Counted from the first letter of the stretch, positions 45,301 to 55,235 are shown. The stretch: 64,000 nucleotides of DNA from Corallium rubrum (GCA_964035015.1 OZ035997.1:17447923-17511922), one strand, 5' to 3'. Notes: generated by a model not told the origin, from the sequence alone. Numbers and translations: made by a program.

Positions 45301-45679
45301 GTCGAAAAATATCTTGCGTTGTGTGGGTATTGTTGGCGTGTAAACGGTTGTGATGTTAAGTTGTAGGTCAGTAGCGTCAGGCCTAGAGATAGTACCCGAC
45401 CGTCGTTGTCTCGTTTCTGTGCTGTTATGTCAACGTGGTGTTTCGGATGAAAAAGAATTCCCACCCCCCGACTATGGTTGTTGCCGTGGTTCCAGACAGC
45501 TTTCCCCCCCAGTTGGTGGTCCATGTGATTGTCTCGTGGTCATTTGAGCTGTGCGTCTCTTGTAAGCAGTACACGTCAGCGTTCAAAGTCTGTAGGTAAT
45601 TAAAAATAGTTTGTCGTTTATTGTATTCTGCTATTCCATTGACATTGAGAGTGATAAGTTTTAGCTTATTTTGGGCCAT
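42352..45679 (-). pseudogene. D ORF2: APE endonuclease and reverse transcriptase
   Basis: The start is probably MAQNKLKLITLNVNGIAE. Endonuclease blocks are YCLQETHSSND, GDFNCVPEPDLDK and CPHSDHSVIETQI. There are frame changes near 45,450, 45,290, 44,900, 44,400, 43,560 and 43,390. RT blocks are [31 protein letters not shown] and KISQYADDSTLTLKDD (catalytic pair intact). The knuckle CPFCTEDEDTKHALLHC follows. It is truncated just before the expected C-terminus. Confidence 0.8.
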
Positions 45680-45772
45680 CGGGTAAGAAAGGGTTCCGAA
45701 TTTTGGCATGAGAAATAATTATGTCCCCCTGTCCTCGTGGTCATTTCGGATTTGGGTCGTCACTACCAGGAT

Positions 45773-46882
45773 TCATTGGTGGACTTTGGTCGTCTCGTGA
45801 CCTCTTGGCTCTATTTGATCTTTAGTATCATCTTTCGAGTGTTCGGTGGCGGGAAATCCCTCTGACGATTCCTCGGTTCGTAGCTCGTCTTGCGTTGAGT
45901 TTTCTGTCGTTTCGCCAGTGGTCATTTGTTCGTCGTGGTTTCCAGCGTCTTCTGGAGTTGATTCGGTGTCGTGGGTCGTCGTTGTTTCGTGCGCAGTCAC
46001 CGCCGCACTGGTGTTAGTGGTTGTCCGGTTTACCGAATTATGGGCTTCCCCTGAGTCTCGTTGATTGTTTTCACCCGAGCGCGGGTTGTCTTCTTCTTCG
46101 ACTCTGTCGTCTATTCTTTTGCCGTTTCAATTTTCATACACATGTGTCGACCGCCAATCGTGTTTCGTTGGTCGCGTTCTCCCCGATCAACGGAAATTCG
46201 TCGCGATAAAAATCGCATTCCAATTCGTGGTGGCCTTCTGCGCCGCAGTGGTAACATTTCTGATGAGGACAAGAAGCCTTGCTGTGGTCTGGTGAACCAC
46301 ATTCTCGACACACTTTCCCCGCGGTGCAGTCTTTCGCGATGTGACCTGTTCCTTGACATTTACGGCAGGTTTTTGTTTGCCCCTCGTGATCGATTCGGAC
46401 TTGGCCCTTCCCGACATAAATAAACGATGGTATAGCTTTCTTAATGTGTCTATTTCAGCCACACGGACTCCGGTTTTTACTTCGCATGACCGATCGTATT
46501 GATCGCGGACGTATTTCACGTCGCCGTAGAACCTCAAAACAAGTGTTAGCAACCCTGGGTCTGAGTCAAGGGGAAAACCAAACACGCGAACTCTCGTATA
46601 TGTCTTTATCGGTTTCGGTGGGTTCGGATGACACAAGATGACTTCTTTATTATTTACTTTGATGGTCTTGCCTACGTGCGCGTTTCGGTCTCTTTTAGTC
46701 TTAAACACCACAAACCACTTGTTCTTGTGAGATTTATCGATTCCTTCGATCTCCGTCACTGGAATACTGGATTCTCCGAGGCCTTTGATGATTTCTAAAC
46801 GAAAATTGATCGAACCCGCTACAGTGGCCGCATCATTAATATTCCCGTCGAGAATCACATACAGCGATCTGAGCCTAGACAT
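45773..46882 (-). pseudogene. D ORF1: RNA-binding protein
   Basis: The frame 46,882-46,187 begins MSRLRSLYVILDGN. It contains an RRM-like region (TYTRVRVFGFPLDSDPGLL) homologous to B ORF1. The knuckle region that follows is split by frameshifts (about 46,440 and 46,200). The C-terminal part (46,000-45,773) is Thr/Glu-rich. It ends about 95 bp before ORF2. Confidence 0.7.
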
Positions 46883-46963
46883 CTTCTTCTCTTTGTCCTT
46901 CGCCCTAGTACCAAAAGCTACCAGGTAGTCATGTGAATTTTCTTTGAAAAAAGTTGCTCGGCG

Positions 46964-47057
46964 AAAAAGCTATGTTTTGCCCAGGAAGAAGCTGAAGCAA
47001 CGATGTGGTTCGGCCCAGGTCAGCCCACGCGGTCGAAGCGTCTGAAAGAAAAAAAAG
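46964..47057 (-). promoter_or_regulatory. Orphan U2 promoter region (U2 start deleted)
   Basis: This matches the spacer between 5S and U2 in the other units up to 12 bp before the U2 start, where LINE D begins. The PSE octamer AACCACAT lies at 47,003-47,010. A transcript from this promoter would run straight into the D leader. Confidence 0.7.
47003..47010 (-). promoter_or_regulatory. Candidate PSE of deleted U2
   Basis: AACCACAT, the same octamer found at -58 of the other U2 and U1 genes. Confidence 0.6.
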
Positions 47058-47062
47058 AAAAA
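47058..47062 (-). terminator. Pol III terminator of 5S copy 2
   Basis: T5 on the minus strand right after the 5S 3' end. Confidence 0.7.
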
Positions 47063-47064
47063 GG

Positions 47065-47183
47065 TGTCTACGACACGGGGTATTCCCAGGTGGTCACCCA
47101 TCCAAGTGCTAACCACACCCGACCGGGCTTAACTTTGGTGATCAGACGAGAACCAGTGCTTTCCCGATGGTATGGTCATAGAC
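47065..47183 (-). rRNA. 5S: 5S ribosomal RNA gene, copy 2 (diverged)
   Basis: Same length (119 nt) and helix I (one G-U pair: GTCTATGAC at the 5' end). It carries several substitutions against copies 1 and 3, for example GGTGTGGTTAGCACTTGGAT, GTCTGATCACCAAAGTTAAG and ACCATCGGGAAAGCACTGG. It may be a pseudogene or a variant class. Box regions are largely kept. Confidence 0.88.
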
Positions 47184-47206
47184 ATTCAAGGAGGTGAAAA
47201 TATCGT

Positions 47207-47213
47207 TCTTATA
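47207..47213 (-). promoter_or_regulatory. TATA-like element upstream of 5S copy 2
   Basis: TATAAGA at -30 to -24, one change from copies 1 and 3. Confidence 0.55.
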
Positions 47214-47331
47214 GCCGTTGGTCGGCGTTGTGGCACGAGAGGTCGACGGGGAACATAAGAACGGTGAAATCGAATGTTCGATGAAGTTGTGTGCTCGCGT
47301 TGGATGAGTTTGCTTTGGTTTGGTTCGTTGT

Positions 47332-47496
47332 AAGGGAACGAGCGCGAACGCAGGTCCCCACTACCAGAAATTATATGCTCGAGTTACCCACATTTGGGGT
47401 AATGGCAGGAGTCAACCCAGTCGAAGTGCAATGAGAGGGCCTCATCCTGAGAGGACTTCCTTGTTGATCAAAGTACCTCTCGCGTCAGGTAAGTAT
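47332..47496 (-). ncRNA. U1: U1 snRNA gene, copy 2 (intact)
   Basis: 165 nt, the usual U1 length. ATACTTACCTG at the 5' end pairs with 5' splice sites. GATCAACAAGG is the U1-70K loop, ATTGCACTTC the U1A loop and AATTTCTGG the Sm site, then a terminal stem (GGGACCTGCGTTCGCGCTCG). One of two uninterrupted U1 copies in the window, it lies 148 bp upstream of 5S copy 2. Confidence 0.95.
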
Positions 47497-47546
47497 GCAT
47501 GTGTTTGTCGCAGAAAGCCTATGACCGGGTACTACAAGTCAGCGGC

Positions 47547-47554
47547 GTGTGGTT
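47547..47554 (-). promoter_or_regulatory. Candidate PSE of U1 copy 2
   Basis: AACCACAC at -58, one base off the octamer in the other copies. Confidence 0.55.
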
Positions 47555-47864
47555 AATAGGGTAATTTGTCAGCAACTTCATTTCGGCAGCCAGAATGTGG
47601 AGTAAACAAAACTGACGAAAGAAACGTGCTTACCCCTCTCGGTCTTTAACAATGGTGTTGTCGTACGGCGTCGAACCCGATGTGTGCGGGTGGACTGAAG
47701 CGGCGGCGGTGAGGCGCTGGATCGTTGCTGGGTTTTGTTGATATCTGTAAAATATAAACAATTGATGTGCAGAATTAGTGGAAGTAAGGAAGCCGTGAAT
47801 ATTACTTGTGCTGTTGATGAGTTTTTGCTTTATTTTCGATGGTGATGTTCTTCCCCAAAGGGAA

Positions 47865-48013
47865 GAGGGCCGTACTTGGAGGTAGTGCGATACCGAGACA
47901 ACCCGTGGGCAGGGCGAAGCAAGCTTCAATCCCTTGGCCAAAGCCGAAAAATCAGTTTAATATATGAGCCAGGCGTTGCCTGGCATATCAGATATTACGC
48001 TGATAAGAACAGA
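47865..48013 (-). ncRNA. U2: U2 snRNA gene copy 3, 3' part (nt 39 to end)
   Basis: Starts TCTGTTCTTATCAGCGTAAT and runs through the Sm-site region to the terminal stem. LINE H abuts at 48,014. The missing bases just before are the branch-point recognition sequence. Bases 23-34 lie at 53,410-53,421 and bases 1-27 at 55,103-55,129. Confidence 0.9.
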
Positions 48014-48484
48014 ATTCTTATTAAAACCTAAGTGTTACGTTAAAGTTTTAGGTGTGTGTCAGGTCGAAAGAGGTCGCGTACGTTCATTGATGTCGTAGCT
48101 TCCTGTAGGCTATGTATGTGTGCTAGTGACGTCTTATTTCATGTTTTACTAGTTTTGGGTGTCTGCAGTTTGAAATGAGGAGGATTAAGCTCATAGAGGG
48201 TTGGGTTGTCATAATCTCCTGTACCTTATAGTATGAGTCCTAGTGACTACTATGTATTATCATAAGTTACGTTAGGTGCCATGAGTTGGCAAGTTAAAAG
48301 TTAAAGTGTCTGCAAGCATGTCCGCCTAATGCGGTAGTGTTTCGTACTCTTCTGATGTAGTGCCAAAGGCAGATTAAGGAGCGCCACAGCTGAGGTGTTT
48401 ACGGTAGATATCGTTGGAGCCTTGGATGACATCTGAACAGCAGAGTTTTCGAAAGAGGTTTTTGTACGATTTGGTCATACCCAG
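48014..48484 (-). other. H 3' UTR
   Basis: About 470 nt without coding content. It ends TTTTAATAAGAAT directly before U2 nt 39. It has no similarity to the Keno-like 3' UTRs that I could see. Confidence 0.6.
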
Positions 48485-51400
48485 TCAGCGGAGGACTTTC
48501 TCATTATTGGCGTGCCAGGTGCCAAGTGAGCCGATGACGAAACCAAAGACTTCGCACTGTAGGTTGAGGGACTGAAAATGTTGCTTGAGTACATCATATT
48601 TCTCCAGTTTCCATTGTTCTGCTTCTTCCAGTGCTTCAGAGCCATTGTCAAAGGGGCAGCATAGATCAATGATTGACACCTGATTGCCATCGCGGATAAC
48701 GATGTCAGGGCGGAGGAGAGAGTTGGAATCATTGACAGCCTGGTCAGTTGTTATTTCACCAAGGCAGATGGCATTCATTAAACGCTCGACGATCTTATCG
48801 TGTCGTTGTCGGATCATGACCATGTTTGGATTACAGTGGTTTAGGACGTGTGGCAGGGTTTCTTGTTCGTCGCAACGTCGGCATTGTGGGGATGCGTTGG
48901 ACCATCTGTGTTTATGGGTGTTGAGGCTCACACAGTTTAACCAAGCCTTGTGAATGAAGCGCCAGTCCTGGAAGCGGAGATTTAGGCCAGTGAAGTGCCA
49001 GGAGGAGCCATTGGCGAACTTGTCTTCGTTTAGCGCTCGTGCTACTTTGCCTTGATCACGCAGCTGTCGTAGTTGGTGCGAGGCGCGTTCTCGGACGTGG
49101 TGGTGGAGGAAATGGCATACTTCGTGAGGTTGGATGGGACCAGCGTCAGAGGTGGAGATGGTGGGTTTGCAAAGTTCTGGGACCTGGATAGTGATTTGGA
49201 GATTCCGGGCAGCCTTGCGGGTTCGGGTCCAGAGAGAGTTTGTTCAATATCGGATCTCGGCTAGGCGGTCGTCGTGGATGGAGGAGAGGTAGTTCGAGGT
49301 GAGATCAGGTGTTGGATTATTCTTGGAGGCGTGGTGGACGGTTTGTAAGAGTTCTCCACGGGCCACACCAGCAATAGTCGGATCAGTAGAGGACAACATC
49401 TTGACGGCTTGGACGACAGTCAATATGTCACACTCCTTGATTGGATCTTGGAAACCCAGTCCTCCAGCTTGGTGCGATGCGAAGACGTAGCTGGTTGTTG
49501 CTTGAGTAGGCAAGTCACAGATCTTCCGGACGACGTCAACCAGAGTCGAGTGGTAATTGTCCAGGGACTTCTTTAGGGGAGCGCCTTCACGGAGAGCGTA
49601 CGTCAAAGATGGCTGTACGAATGTCCTGATTGCGTCGAGTTTTTGCCATGGCGTAAGGAGGGATTGCTCGATTTTGTGGAGGTCTGGGATGAGTTGGTCT
49701 ACCAGTTCAGGAAGGTTGTCGGGATTGTGGACCAAGCCAATTGGGACGCCAAGGTCCCAGTAGTGTTCATCTTCTTCGAGGGCAGGAAAAGGTTGACCTG
49801 AATGAGAAATTCGTTGATCTCAATTCTGTTAGGCGAGCGTTTCGAGTTTGGGAAGCTTAATGAGGCACATTTATCTTGGTGGAATTCGAGGCCAATGACT
49901 GACGCTGAAGATGACACCACGGCCAAGAGTGCTTCGAGGTTCTCTTTACGTCGAGCGATGAGGACCAAGTCATCCGTGTATGCCAGGATGGATAGGGGTA
50001 GACCATGGTGTTTGGCTGGTGCTTTCTTGAAGGTGGCGGCGGTAGACTTAACCTTCTGGAGGACAAGTTCTAGCGTCAGGTTAAAAAGGATAGGGCTGAG
50101 AGGACAGCCCTGTTTGATGCCCGCGTGCATTGGGATGGTCTCGGTCAGGCCTGCATCAGTGCGGATGGTAGTGGTGGCATTGGTGTAGGAGTTGCGGATG
50201 AGTTCTACCAGATCCGGAGGAACCCCCATGTGGTAGAGGGTGGTGGTGATGACAGCGTGCGGCACGCTTCCGAAAGAGTTTCGAAGATCTAGCCAGGCTA
50301 AGATGTCTTTCTGGATGTGGCGAGCATCTCCCACCACGGACTGCAGGAGGAAGCTGTGTTCGTAGCAGCTCTCGGTGGGTCGGGCACTTTTGTGCTCCGC
50401 TGAGGGGAGGTTGTTGTCAATTACCCATTTAGTGATCCTGCGAGCCAGTATGGCCATTAATAGTTTGTATATACAGGACATTAGGGCAATAGGCCGGAAG
50501 TTTGATGCATCAGTGGTCTGGCCTTTCTTGTGGATCAGGATTGTTGTTGCCGTTTTCCAGATGTCGGGCACGTCCTTTTCCACAAAGCATCGGGGGAAAA
50601 TGGTGGCCAGGATATTGCATTTCTTGTCGACCATTCTGAGGTGTCGGTATTCCACTTGGTCGTGGCCTGGGACCGAGTTAGCCATGGAGCGGAGCTTCCT
50701 TTCGCGTTCTTCAGGCGTTGGTGGAGCGAATAAGCTTTCATCAGGCTCAGCCGAAGGAACGTGTTCATTTAGTTCAGTGATAAGGGTCTCCGTATCGCAA
50801 GCTTTGTGTTTGAAGACGTTACAGAAGAAAGTCTCGGCGTCAGCAGTTGTGCCATTGTAGATAGGGCTGTTGTCCCCAAGACCTTTCTGGCAGCTCGTTT
50901 CCAAGAGTGACGGTAGAAGGCTTGAAGGTGTCTGGCCTCATTCAGGTCGAAACGGCGGTAGGTGTCCGAGTGCGGACGAGCCGACGGACGGTCGGGACGG
51001 CGTGGAGCTGGATGGTGAGGTCGCGTGGCCGAGGCAAGTTTCGCTGTCTCGATGCAGTGAGACGAGAGCTCTTCACAATTCGCGGAGAAATCCTCCCAGG
51101 AAGACTCGGCCGAAAACACGAGAGACCAATGGTTCCGAAAGTTTGCAAGTAATTCGGCTGTTTCGACGGTCGGGAAAGATTCCGCTGCTGGTCCTTCTCC
51201 AATAGGACTAGGTGGGCCAGGCTGGTTATCTGCGTTGGTCGGAGGTGTGGGCGATGGGTTCAGGTTTGGCCGTATCAGGAGGTTGTTTGGTCTTTGTTTT
51301 GGTGGTGGAGGTGTGAACTCGGCGCTGGTGATCAGGCCATGTGGTTGTGGTGGGTCTCCGGTCCCTCTAGGGCCAGGTGTAGCTCTACCGCAGTCTGAAT

Positions 51401-52465
51401 ACGTAGGTCTGGTTCTGGGCGTCGTGTGGTGGTGGAGGAGGAGGTGGTGGGAAGGATATTGGTTGATGGTCAAAATAGTCGGAGGCAACTGGACGCCGTT
51501 GTATGGATCGCCAGAGTGGAAGATCTGGTGTCTGCAGGGAGTATCGGTTCAGCCACGGTGGTAGGGCAGCCTCTGGTGGTGGGTGAGCTAGGTGGGGATA
51601 TAGCCTCTGAAGAAGCACTTGCTAGGAAACGGTGGAGGATCCCCTGGGTTTTTTGTGTCTGGTCCCGAAGCATGGGAGGTTTGGAATTCTGAGGCGTGGT
51701 AAGATGGTTGAGGAGAGGATGCATAGAGGTGGGAGAGTCAGGGACACTATCATCTGTGGTGGAAGGTGGGACCAAGGATGTGTCAGCGGAACCGGGTGGA
51801 GTCGCGGAGGAGGTGGCTGAGCAGACTATGTTCGGTGTGGTAGGGAGACTTGTGCTCGGTGTGGCAAGGAGGCCCGTGAGGGTGACTTGTGCCACGCTGA
51901 CAACGCGGTGGAGTGGTGGCGAGATATGGGCCTGCGGTAACTTGGATGTCGTACGTGGTGGTGAGGCAGGTAGGACGTTTTGATGAACATCACTATCGGC
52001 GAGGAATCACTGAAGCAGGGTTTGGTCGGGTTCATCCTGGCTCAGGTAGGTAGGAATATGTTGCAGTGAGCTTGGAGGTAAAGGTTCGGACCGAGCGGCG
52101 GCAGCTGGGTCTGCTGGTGGAGACTCCGGAACAATCGCCAAGCGAGTCGAGGACGGGTGTGAACTGTGGGAGCTCAATGAGGATGGCGAGGTGGTAGTCG
52201 GTGCCGTGACGGATGAGGTTTCTGACGTCATGTTGAGTGCTACGTGGGCTCGCGAGTACTGTGTAGAGGCCTGGCGATACGATAGAAACTTTCGTGGGCA
52301 GGCTGAGCAGGTAGTCGGAGTGTCTGTGCGGATGGCCTTATGTACCTTTCGAGCATGTTCTTTGAAGGCCGAAGTGTTCCTCTGTAATCTGGCGCATGCC
52401 GGTGCCGGACATGGTAGCCCAGTGGACGGGAAAGGGACCACACAATCGAGAGTCAGCGAGGCCAT
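48485..52465 (-). pseudogene. H ORF: zinc fingers, reverse transcriptase, restriction-like endonuclease
   Basis: N-terminal part (52,465-52,007): two C2H2-type fingers, CPAPACARLQRNTSAFKEHA and CSACPRKFLSYRQAS, likely for target DNA recognition. A Pro/Ser/Thr-rich linker in shifted frames follows (51,895-50,769). RT (50,904-49,699): RPIALMSCIYKLL, GIKQGCPLSPILFNL and AYTDDLVLIA (Thr in place of the usual Ala; catalytic Asp pair kept). Thumb region 49,735-49,244. C-terminal endonuclease (48,931-48,485): CRRCDEQETLPHVLNHC (CCHC), RPDIVIRDG and IIDLCCPFD, the PD-(D/E)xK-like residues. About five frameshifts. Confidence 0.82.
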
Positions 52466-53409
52466 CCAAGAGCCAGGGAAAGAAAGAGTGAAATACGAGC
52501 ACGATGAAAATCGCCGAACAAATATAAGTCGTAATTAAAATCACGAAACAACAACCACAGTAATAAGAAACACAGTGAAAAGAAGAGCGAACGAAAGAAA
52601 ACCCATGTTCAAACGCCCACAAAAAGAAAACTACAAAATTAGGATAAAATGCAAATTCAGCCCGAACGCACTGACCGTGTCGGAAACTTTTTTCATATTA
52701 ATAATAAGGCTAAACTGAACAGATTCCGACTAGCTCGGTACTTGGATAACCCCTAGTCTTCGCTAGTCAGGAAAATAAAAAGGTTAATGTCAAATAATAA
52801 AGGAACAACTCTCAAGGTATAATTATGAGAGCCGCGAAAACGAAAGAAGAGCCTACTCACAGGAATAAAAACAAAGAGTGAAAATAATAAAGCGAAGGCT
52901 AAACGAGGCGAAGTCACCGTGAACCGGCGAAGTCATCTCGCGTAGAATTCGCTGCGAAAGCAGAGAATAAGCGCCTATCGCTATAAGCGTTAGACTAGCG
53001 TCTTCTCCGTGGTGTCAGGCTAGGCAGCAAGTGTTCTCAAAGAATGGCCAGGCCCTGAGGTGCTAGTGAGAGCTAATGACAGTCTTCTTCCGAGGAAGTC
53101 GACCGCCGCTAACGCGTATAGCGAACTGAACTATAGCTCTGGTGAATGGACAGTTGCTTGAGCGCTGCTCAAACAAGTGTCTAGACACCGGTACTGTGTA
53201 GCGAACCTTACTAACTTTCGAGATCAGTCCGAAGACTGAAAACTACTGACTAGCAAGCGCCCTAACTAAGCGAGCGAGGCAAGGTCACAATGGGATCGCT
53301 GGCCGTTGAAAACCGGTCAACGTATCTCAAAAGGCAAAGCGCGAACGAGGTTAAACACCCGAGGACCTGATCTACTTCTCCGAAACAAAGTTTAGTTTAA
53401 AAAAACTGA
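52466..53409 (-). other. H 5' leader
   Basis: About 940 nt without a recognisable coding sequence, lying between U2 nt 34 and the first Met of the zinc-finger region. R2-type elements can carry a self-cleaving ribozyme at this place. I found no obvious one by eye, though several stems (GGCCAGCGATCC, TCAGTCTTCGGACTGA) exist. Confidence 0.5.
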
Positions 53410-53421
53410 ACACTTGATCTT
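53410..53421 (-). ncRNA. U2: U2 snRNA gene copy 3, 12-nt middle piece (nt 23-34)
   Basis: AAGATCAAGTGT on the minus strand is left between the 3' end of LINE G and the 5' end of LINE H. Its first five bases (AAGAT) repeat the last five of the 5' piece at 55,103-55,107, so they form the target-site duplication of G. Confidence 0.85.
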
Positions 53422-55102
53422 GTTTTGAAGTTAAGCCCCTTCAGGATATAAAGATGCCGGCAGTGCAAATGACATCGTGAATCCCTAAGTGCAAGGAACT
53501 ATTCCATGGAGGTGGCTTACGCGTGCCACTCAGACCAAAAGAGGATGCGACTCTCTCTCCGTTGCACCAGAAACGACAAAATGGTCACCCAGGACCGATC
53601 CACTTAAACCGGACCAGCCGAGGGAGTCCGGAATGGATGGTGATAAGGAATGCGCATGAGATGCCAACCCACACCTAATCCTCCTCAACCTCGACCGGGC
53701 GGACATGCCGCAAGGTACACCGACGGATCTCCGACCCTTCCTCAGTGAAGAGGATAGCCTTGTCCGAAAGCAAGTCATGGTCGAAGACCACACCCGAACC
53801 CAAAAATGCGCGAATCTCATCCCCCCTATGCTGCAGGTGGATCTGCCAGGCAGGCGGCAAGGTATCCAAAGGATCCACATCATCGCCAAAAACCTCGCCC
53901 TCCTCCACAAAAACGTAGGAAGCAGCGACGAGACGGTAATCCGAATTTTCCACACTACGTGGGTAATCGCGGTCCAGAGCTGCACGAGATTCCACATGGA
54001 GCTCGTGAAGGAACTGCACAACCGGATCATCGGAGGCCACACCGACAGTGTGGGGACCCACAACAGTCTCCATGGCCCCGACAACCGGTGCCGAGTCCAG
54101 AGGTGGATCCAAAGAGCCACCCATCGCAGGGTCGATGTCCAAGGCGGGTTTCTTCTCGAGTGGCTCAGAGCCACTCGACGAATCCTCCATCACCTCGACG
54201 GCCCCTGGCTGGGACGAAGAAGGGGCATCCGAAGCGGTCACGACCTTCTTCGACTTCCTCCAGTGGTTACGCTTGCGTCGACGCTTAGGCCCCGTAAGGG
54301 CCGCGGCGTCAGCGCCGTCACCCGAAGGACTTGCCTTCGTCTTCGTGGCAGTGACCTGCTTCTTTGGGCAGCGGCGGGACTCATGTCCAACCACTCCACA
54401 ATTGAAACAGGTACGAGCATGCCCCTGGTGGTAGACCAGCCCAGCATGACCGCAGATGCGAACACGCGTCGGGATGGCCTCTCGAAGCTCCATCAAAATC
54501 TTTACTGTCCCAGTCCTCATGTTCCGGAACAGCACGTAGACGAGCTTACACACCACCCCATAGCGACCGAAGAATACTTTCAATTCCTCCTCCGGTATGC
54601 CATAGGGCAGGTGCGTCACGGTGATCCAACTCTTCTTCTTGTAGGAATAGGGCCGGACCACACACGGAAAGCCACGGATGGTGATACCAGTCGCGATGAC
54701 CTCCTCCAAAATCTCCGGTGACTGGCACCAGAGACGGAAGCGATCAGAGCGCAAAGACTGGATCTGGGCGAAGAACTGGCTCGCAGGAGAGAATTCCTTC
54801 TCTAAAGCGTCCCAGACTTCCCCCGGCGACAGCTTCGGCTTCCCCGCCAAGGCCAACTCGGGAACGGTGACCACGGCGCAGTGTTCTGGGTACAGAACTA
54901 CGACCAGGGAGGCTGGAAGGTCCCGAAAAGGACCACTACTGGGATTGCTCCCAGTAGCACGGTCACCAACTCGTAGAGGGTAAGGCAGTGTTACCAGCCT
55001 GTAAGCTGGAGCATGGATCCACCACCTGTACCCTATCAGCACTCGTAGAACTTGGTGTTGCCATCAAGAACTCGTAGAACCACCAAAGATAACTTCGATC
55101 GA
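53422..55102 (-). mobile_element. LINE G: ORF1-only, internally deleted Keno-like element in U2 copy 3
   Basis: A 1.68-kb element with intact junctions on both sides: U2 ...GGCTAAGAT then the G leader, and TTCAAAAC then AAGATCAAG. AAGAT is a 5-bp target duplication. It has a leader with the family motif GTGGATCCATGCT, a single complete ORF1 and a 250-nt 3' region. ORF2 is missing. It was mobilised with full ends, so it may have used the RT of other copies (non-autonomous). The 3' end keeps the GTGGC/GCCAC hairpin (53,512-53,529). Confidence 0.82.
53675..55042 (-). CDS. G ORF1: intact RNA-binding protein with zinc knuckle (455 codons)
   Basis: The only uninterrupted ORF1 of this family in the window. 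The first Met lies in the leader motif (MLIGYRWWIH); a later Met cannot be excluded. The RRM-like region carries WITVTHLPYGIPEEELKVFF. The knuckle CFNCGVVGHESRRCP is complete (CX2CX4HX4C). Basic RRRKRNHWRKSKK follows, then an acidic part with a Val/Glu-rich C-terminus (RPVEVEED). By family it should bind element RNA in a ribonucleoprotein. The intact frame suggests a recent insertion or selection in trans. Confidence 0.8.
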   Translation of the reverse strand: MLIGYRWWIHAPAYRLVTLPYPLRVGDRATGSNPSSGPFRDLPASLVVVLYPEHCAVVTVPELALAGKPKLSPGEVWDALEKEFSPASQFFAQIQSLRSDRFRLWCQSPEILEEVIATGITIRGFPCVVRPYSYKKKSWITVTHLPYGIPEEELKVFFGRYGVVCKLVYVLFRNMRTGTVKILMELREAIPTRVRICGHAGLVYHQGHARTCFNCGVVGHESRRCPKKQVTATKTKASPSGDGADAAALTGPKRRRKRNHWRKSKKVVTASDAPSSSQPGAVEVMEDSSSGSEPLEKKPALDIDPAMGGSLDPPLDSAPVVGAMETVVGPHTVGVASDDPVVQFLHELHVESRAALDRDYPRSVENSDYRLVAASYVFVEEGEVFGDDVDPLDTLPPAWQIHLQHRGDEIRAFLGSGVVFDHDLLSDKAILFTEEGSEIRRCTLRHVRPVEVEED

Positions 55103-55129
55103 ATCTTAGCCAATAGGCCGAGAAGCGAT
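55103..55129 (-). ncRNA. U2: U2 snRNA gene copy 3, 5' part (nt 1-27)
   Basis: ATCGCTTCTCGGCCTATTGG followed by CTAAGAT. The last five bases are the target duplication of LINE G. This copy shows directly that the Keno-like insertion point lies in the GGCTAAGATC region of U2. Confidence 0.92.
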
Positions 55130-55179
55130 AACGACCAATAAAAAAGTTATGTTTTGCCCGGGAAGAAGCTGAAGCAACG

Positions 55180-55187
55180 ATCTGGTT
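55180..55187 (-). promoter_or_regulatory. Candidate PSE of U2 copy 3
   Basis: AACCAGAT at -58, one base different from the octamer elsewhere. Confidence 0.55.
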
Positions 55188-55235
55188 TGGCCCAGGTCAG
55201 CCCACGCGCTCGAAGCATCTGAAAGAAATAAAAAG

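Larger units (their letters stand above)
42352..46963 (-). mobile_element. LINE D (second APE-type family), 3'-truncated, fused to E
   Basis: D shares ORF layout and motifs with B. It keeps its 5' leader, ORF1 and almost all of ORF2, but stops after IDIGLQSLVIWF and continues directly into the E leader. There is no 3' UTR. On the other side its leader meets the U2 promoter region 12 bp upstream of the U2 start, the first 22+ bases of U2 being gone. The order on the coding strand (promoter, D 5' part, E, U2 3' part) is what a template jump from E RNA to D RNA would leave. Confidence 0.78.
48014..53409 (-). mobile_element. LINE H (RLE type, Utopia/NeSL/R2-like) in U2 copy 3
   Basis: A 5.4-kb LINE between U2 nt 34 and 39; AGTA is missing, so the insertion sits within GTAGTA. 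The coding part runs from N-terminal C2H2 zinc fingers through RT to a C-terminal restriction-like endonuclease with a CCHC motif: the plan of R2, NeSL and Utopia. No APE domain is present. Utopia is the known RLE-type lineage specific for U2 genes, so I favour that name; only a tree could settle it. The leader is about 940 nt and the 3' UTR about 470 nt. Confidence 0.82.

Noticed and set aside
53705..54721. 338-codon open frame on the plus strand
   Set aside because: It is antisense to the intact G ORF1 with its zinc knuckle and has no domain of its own.
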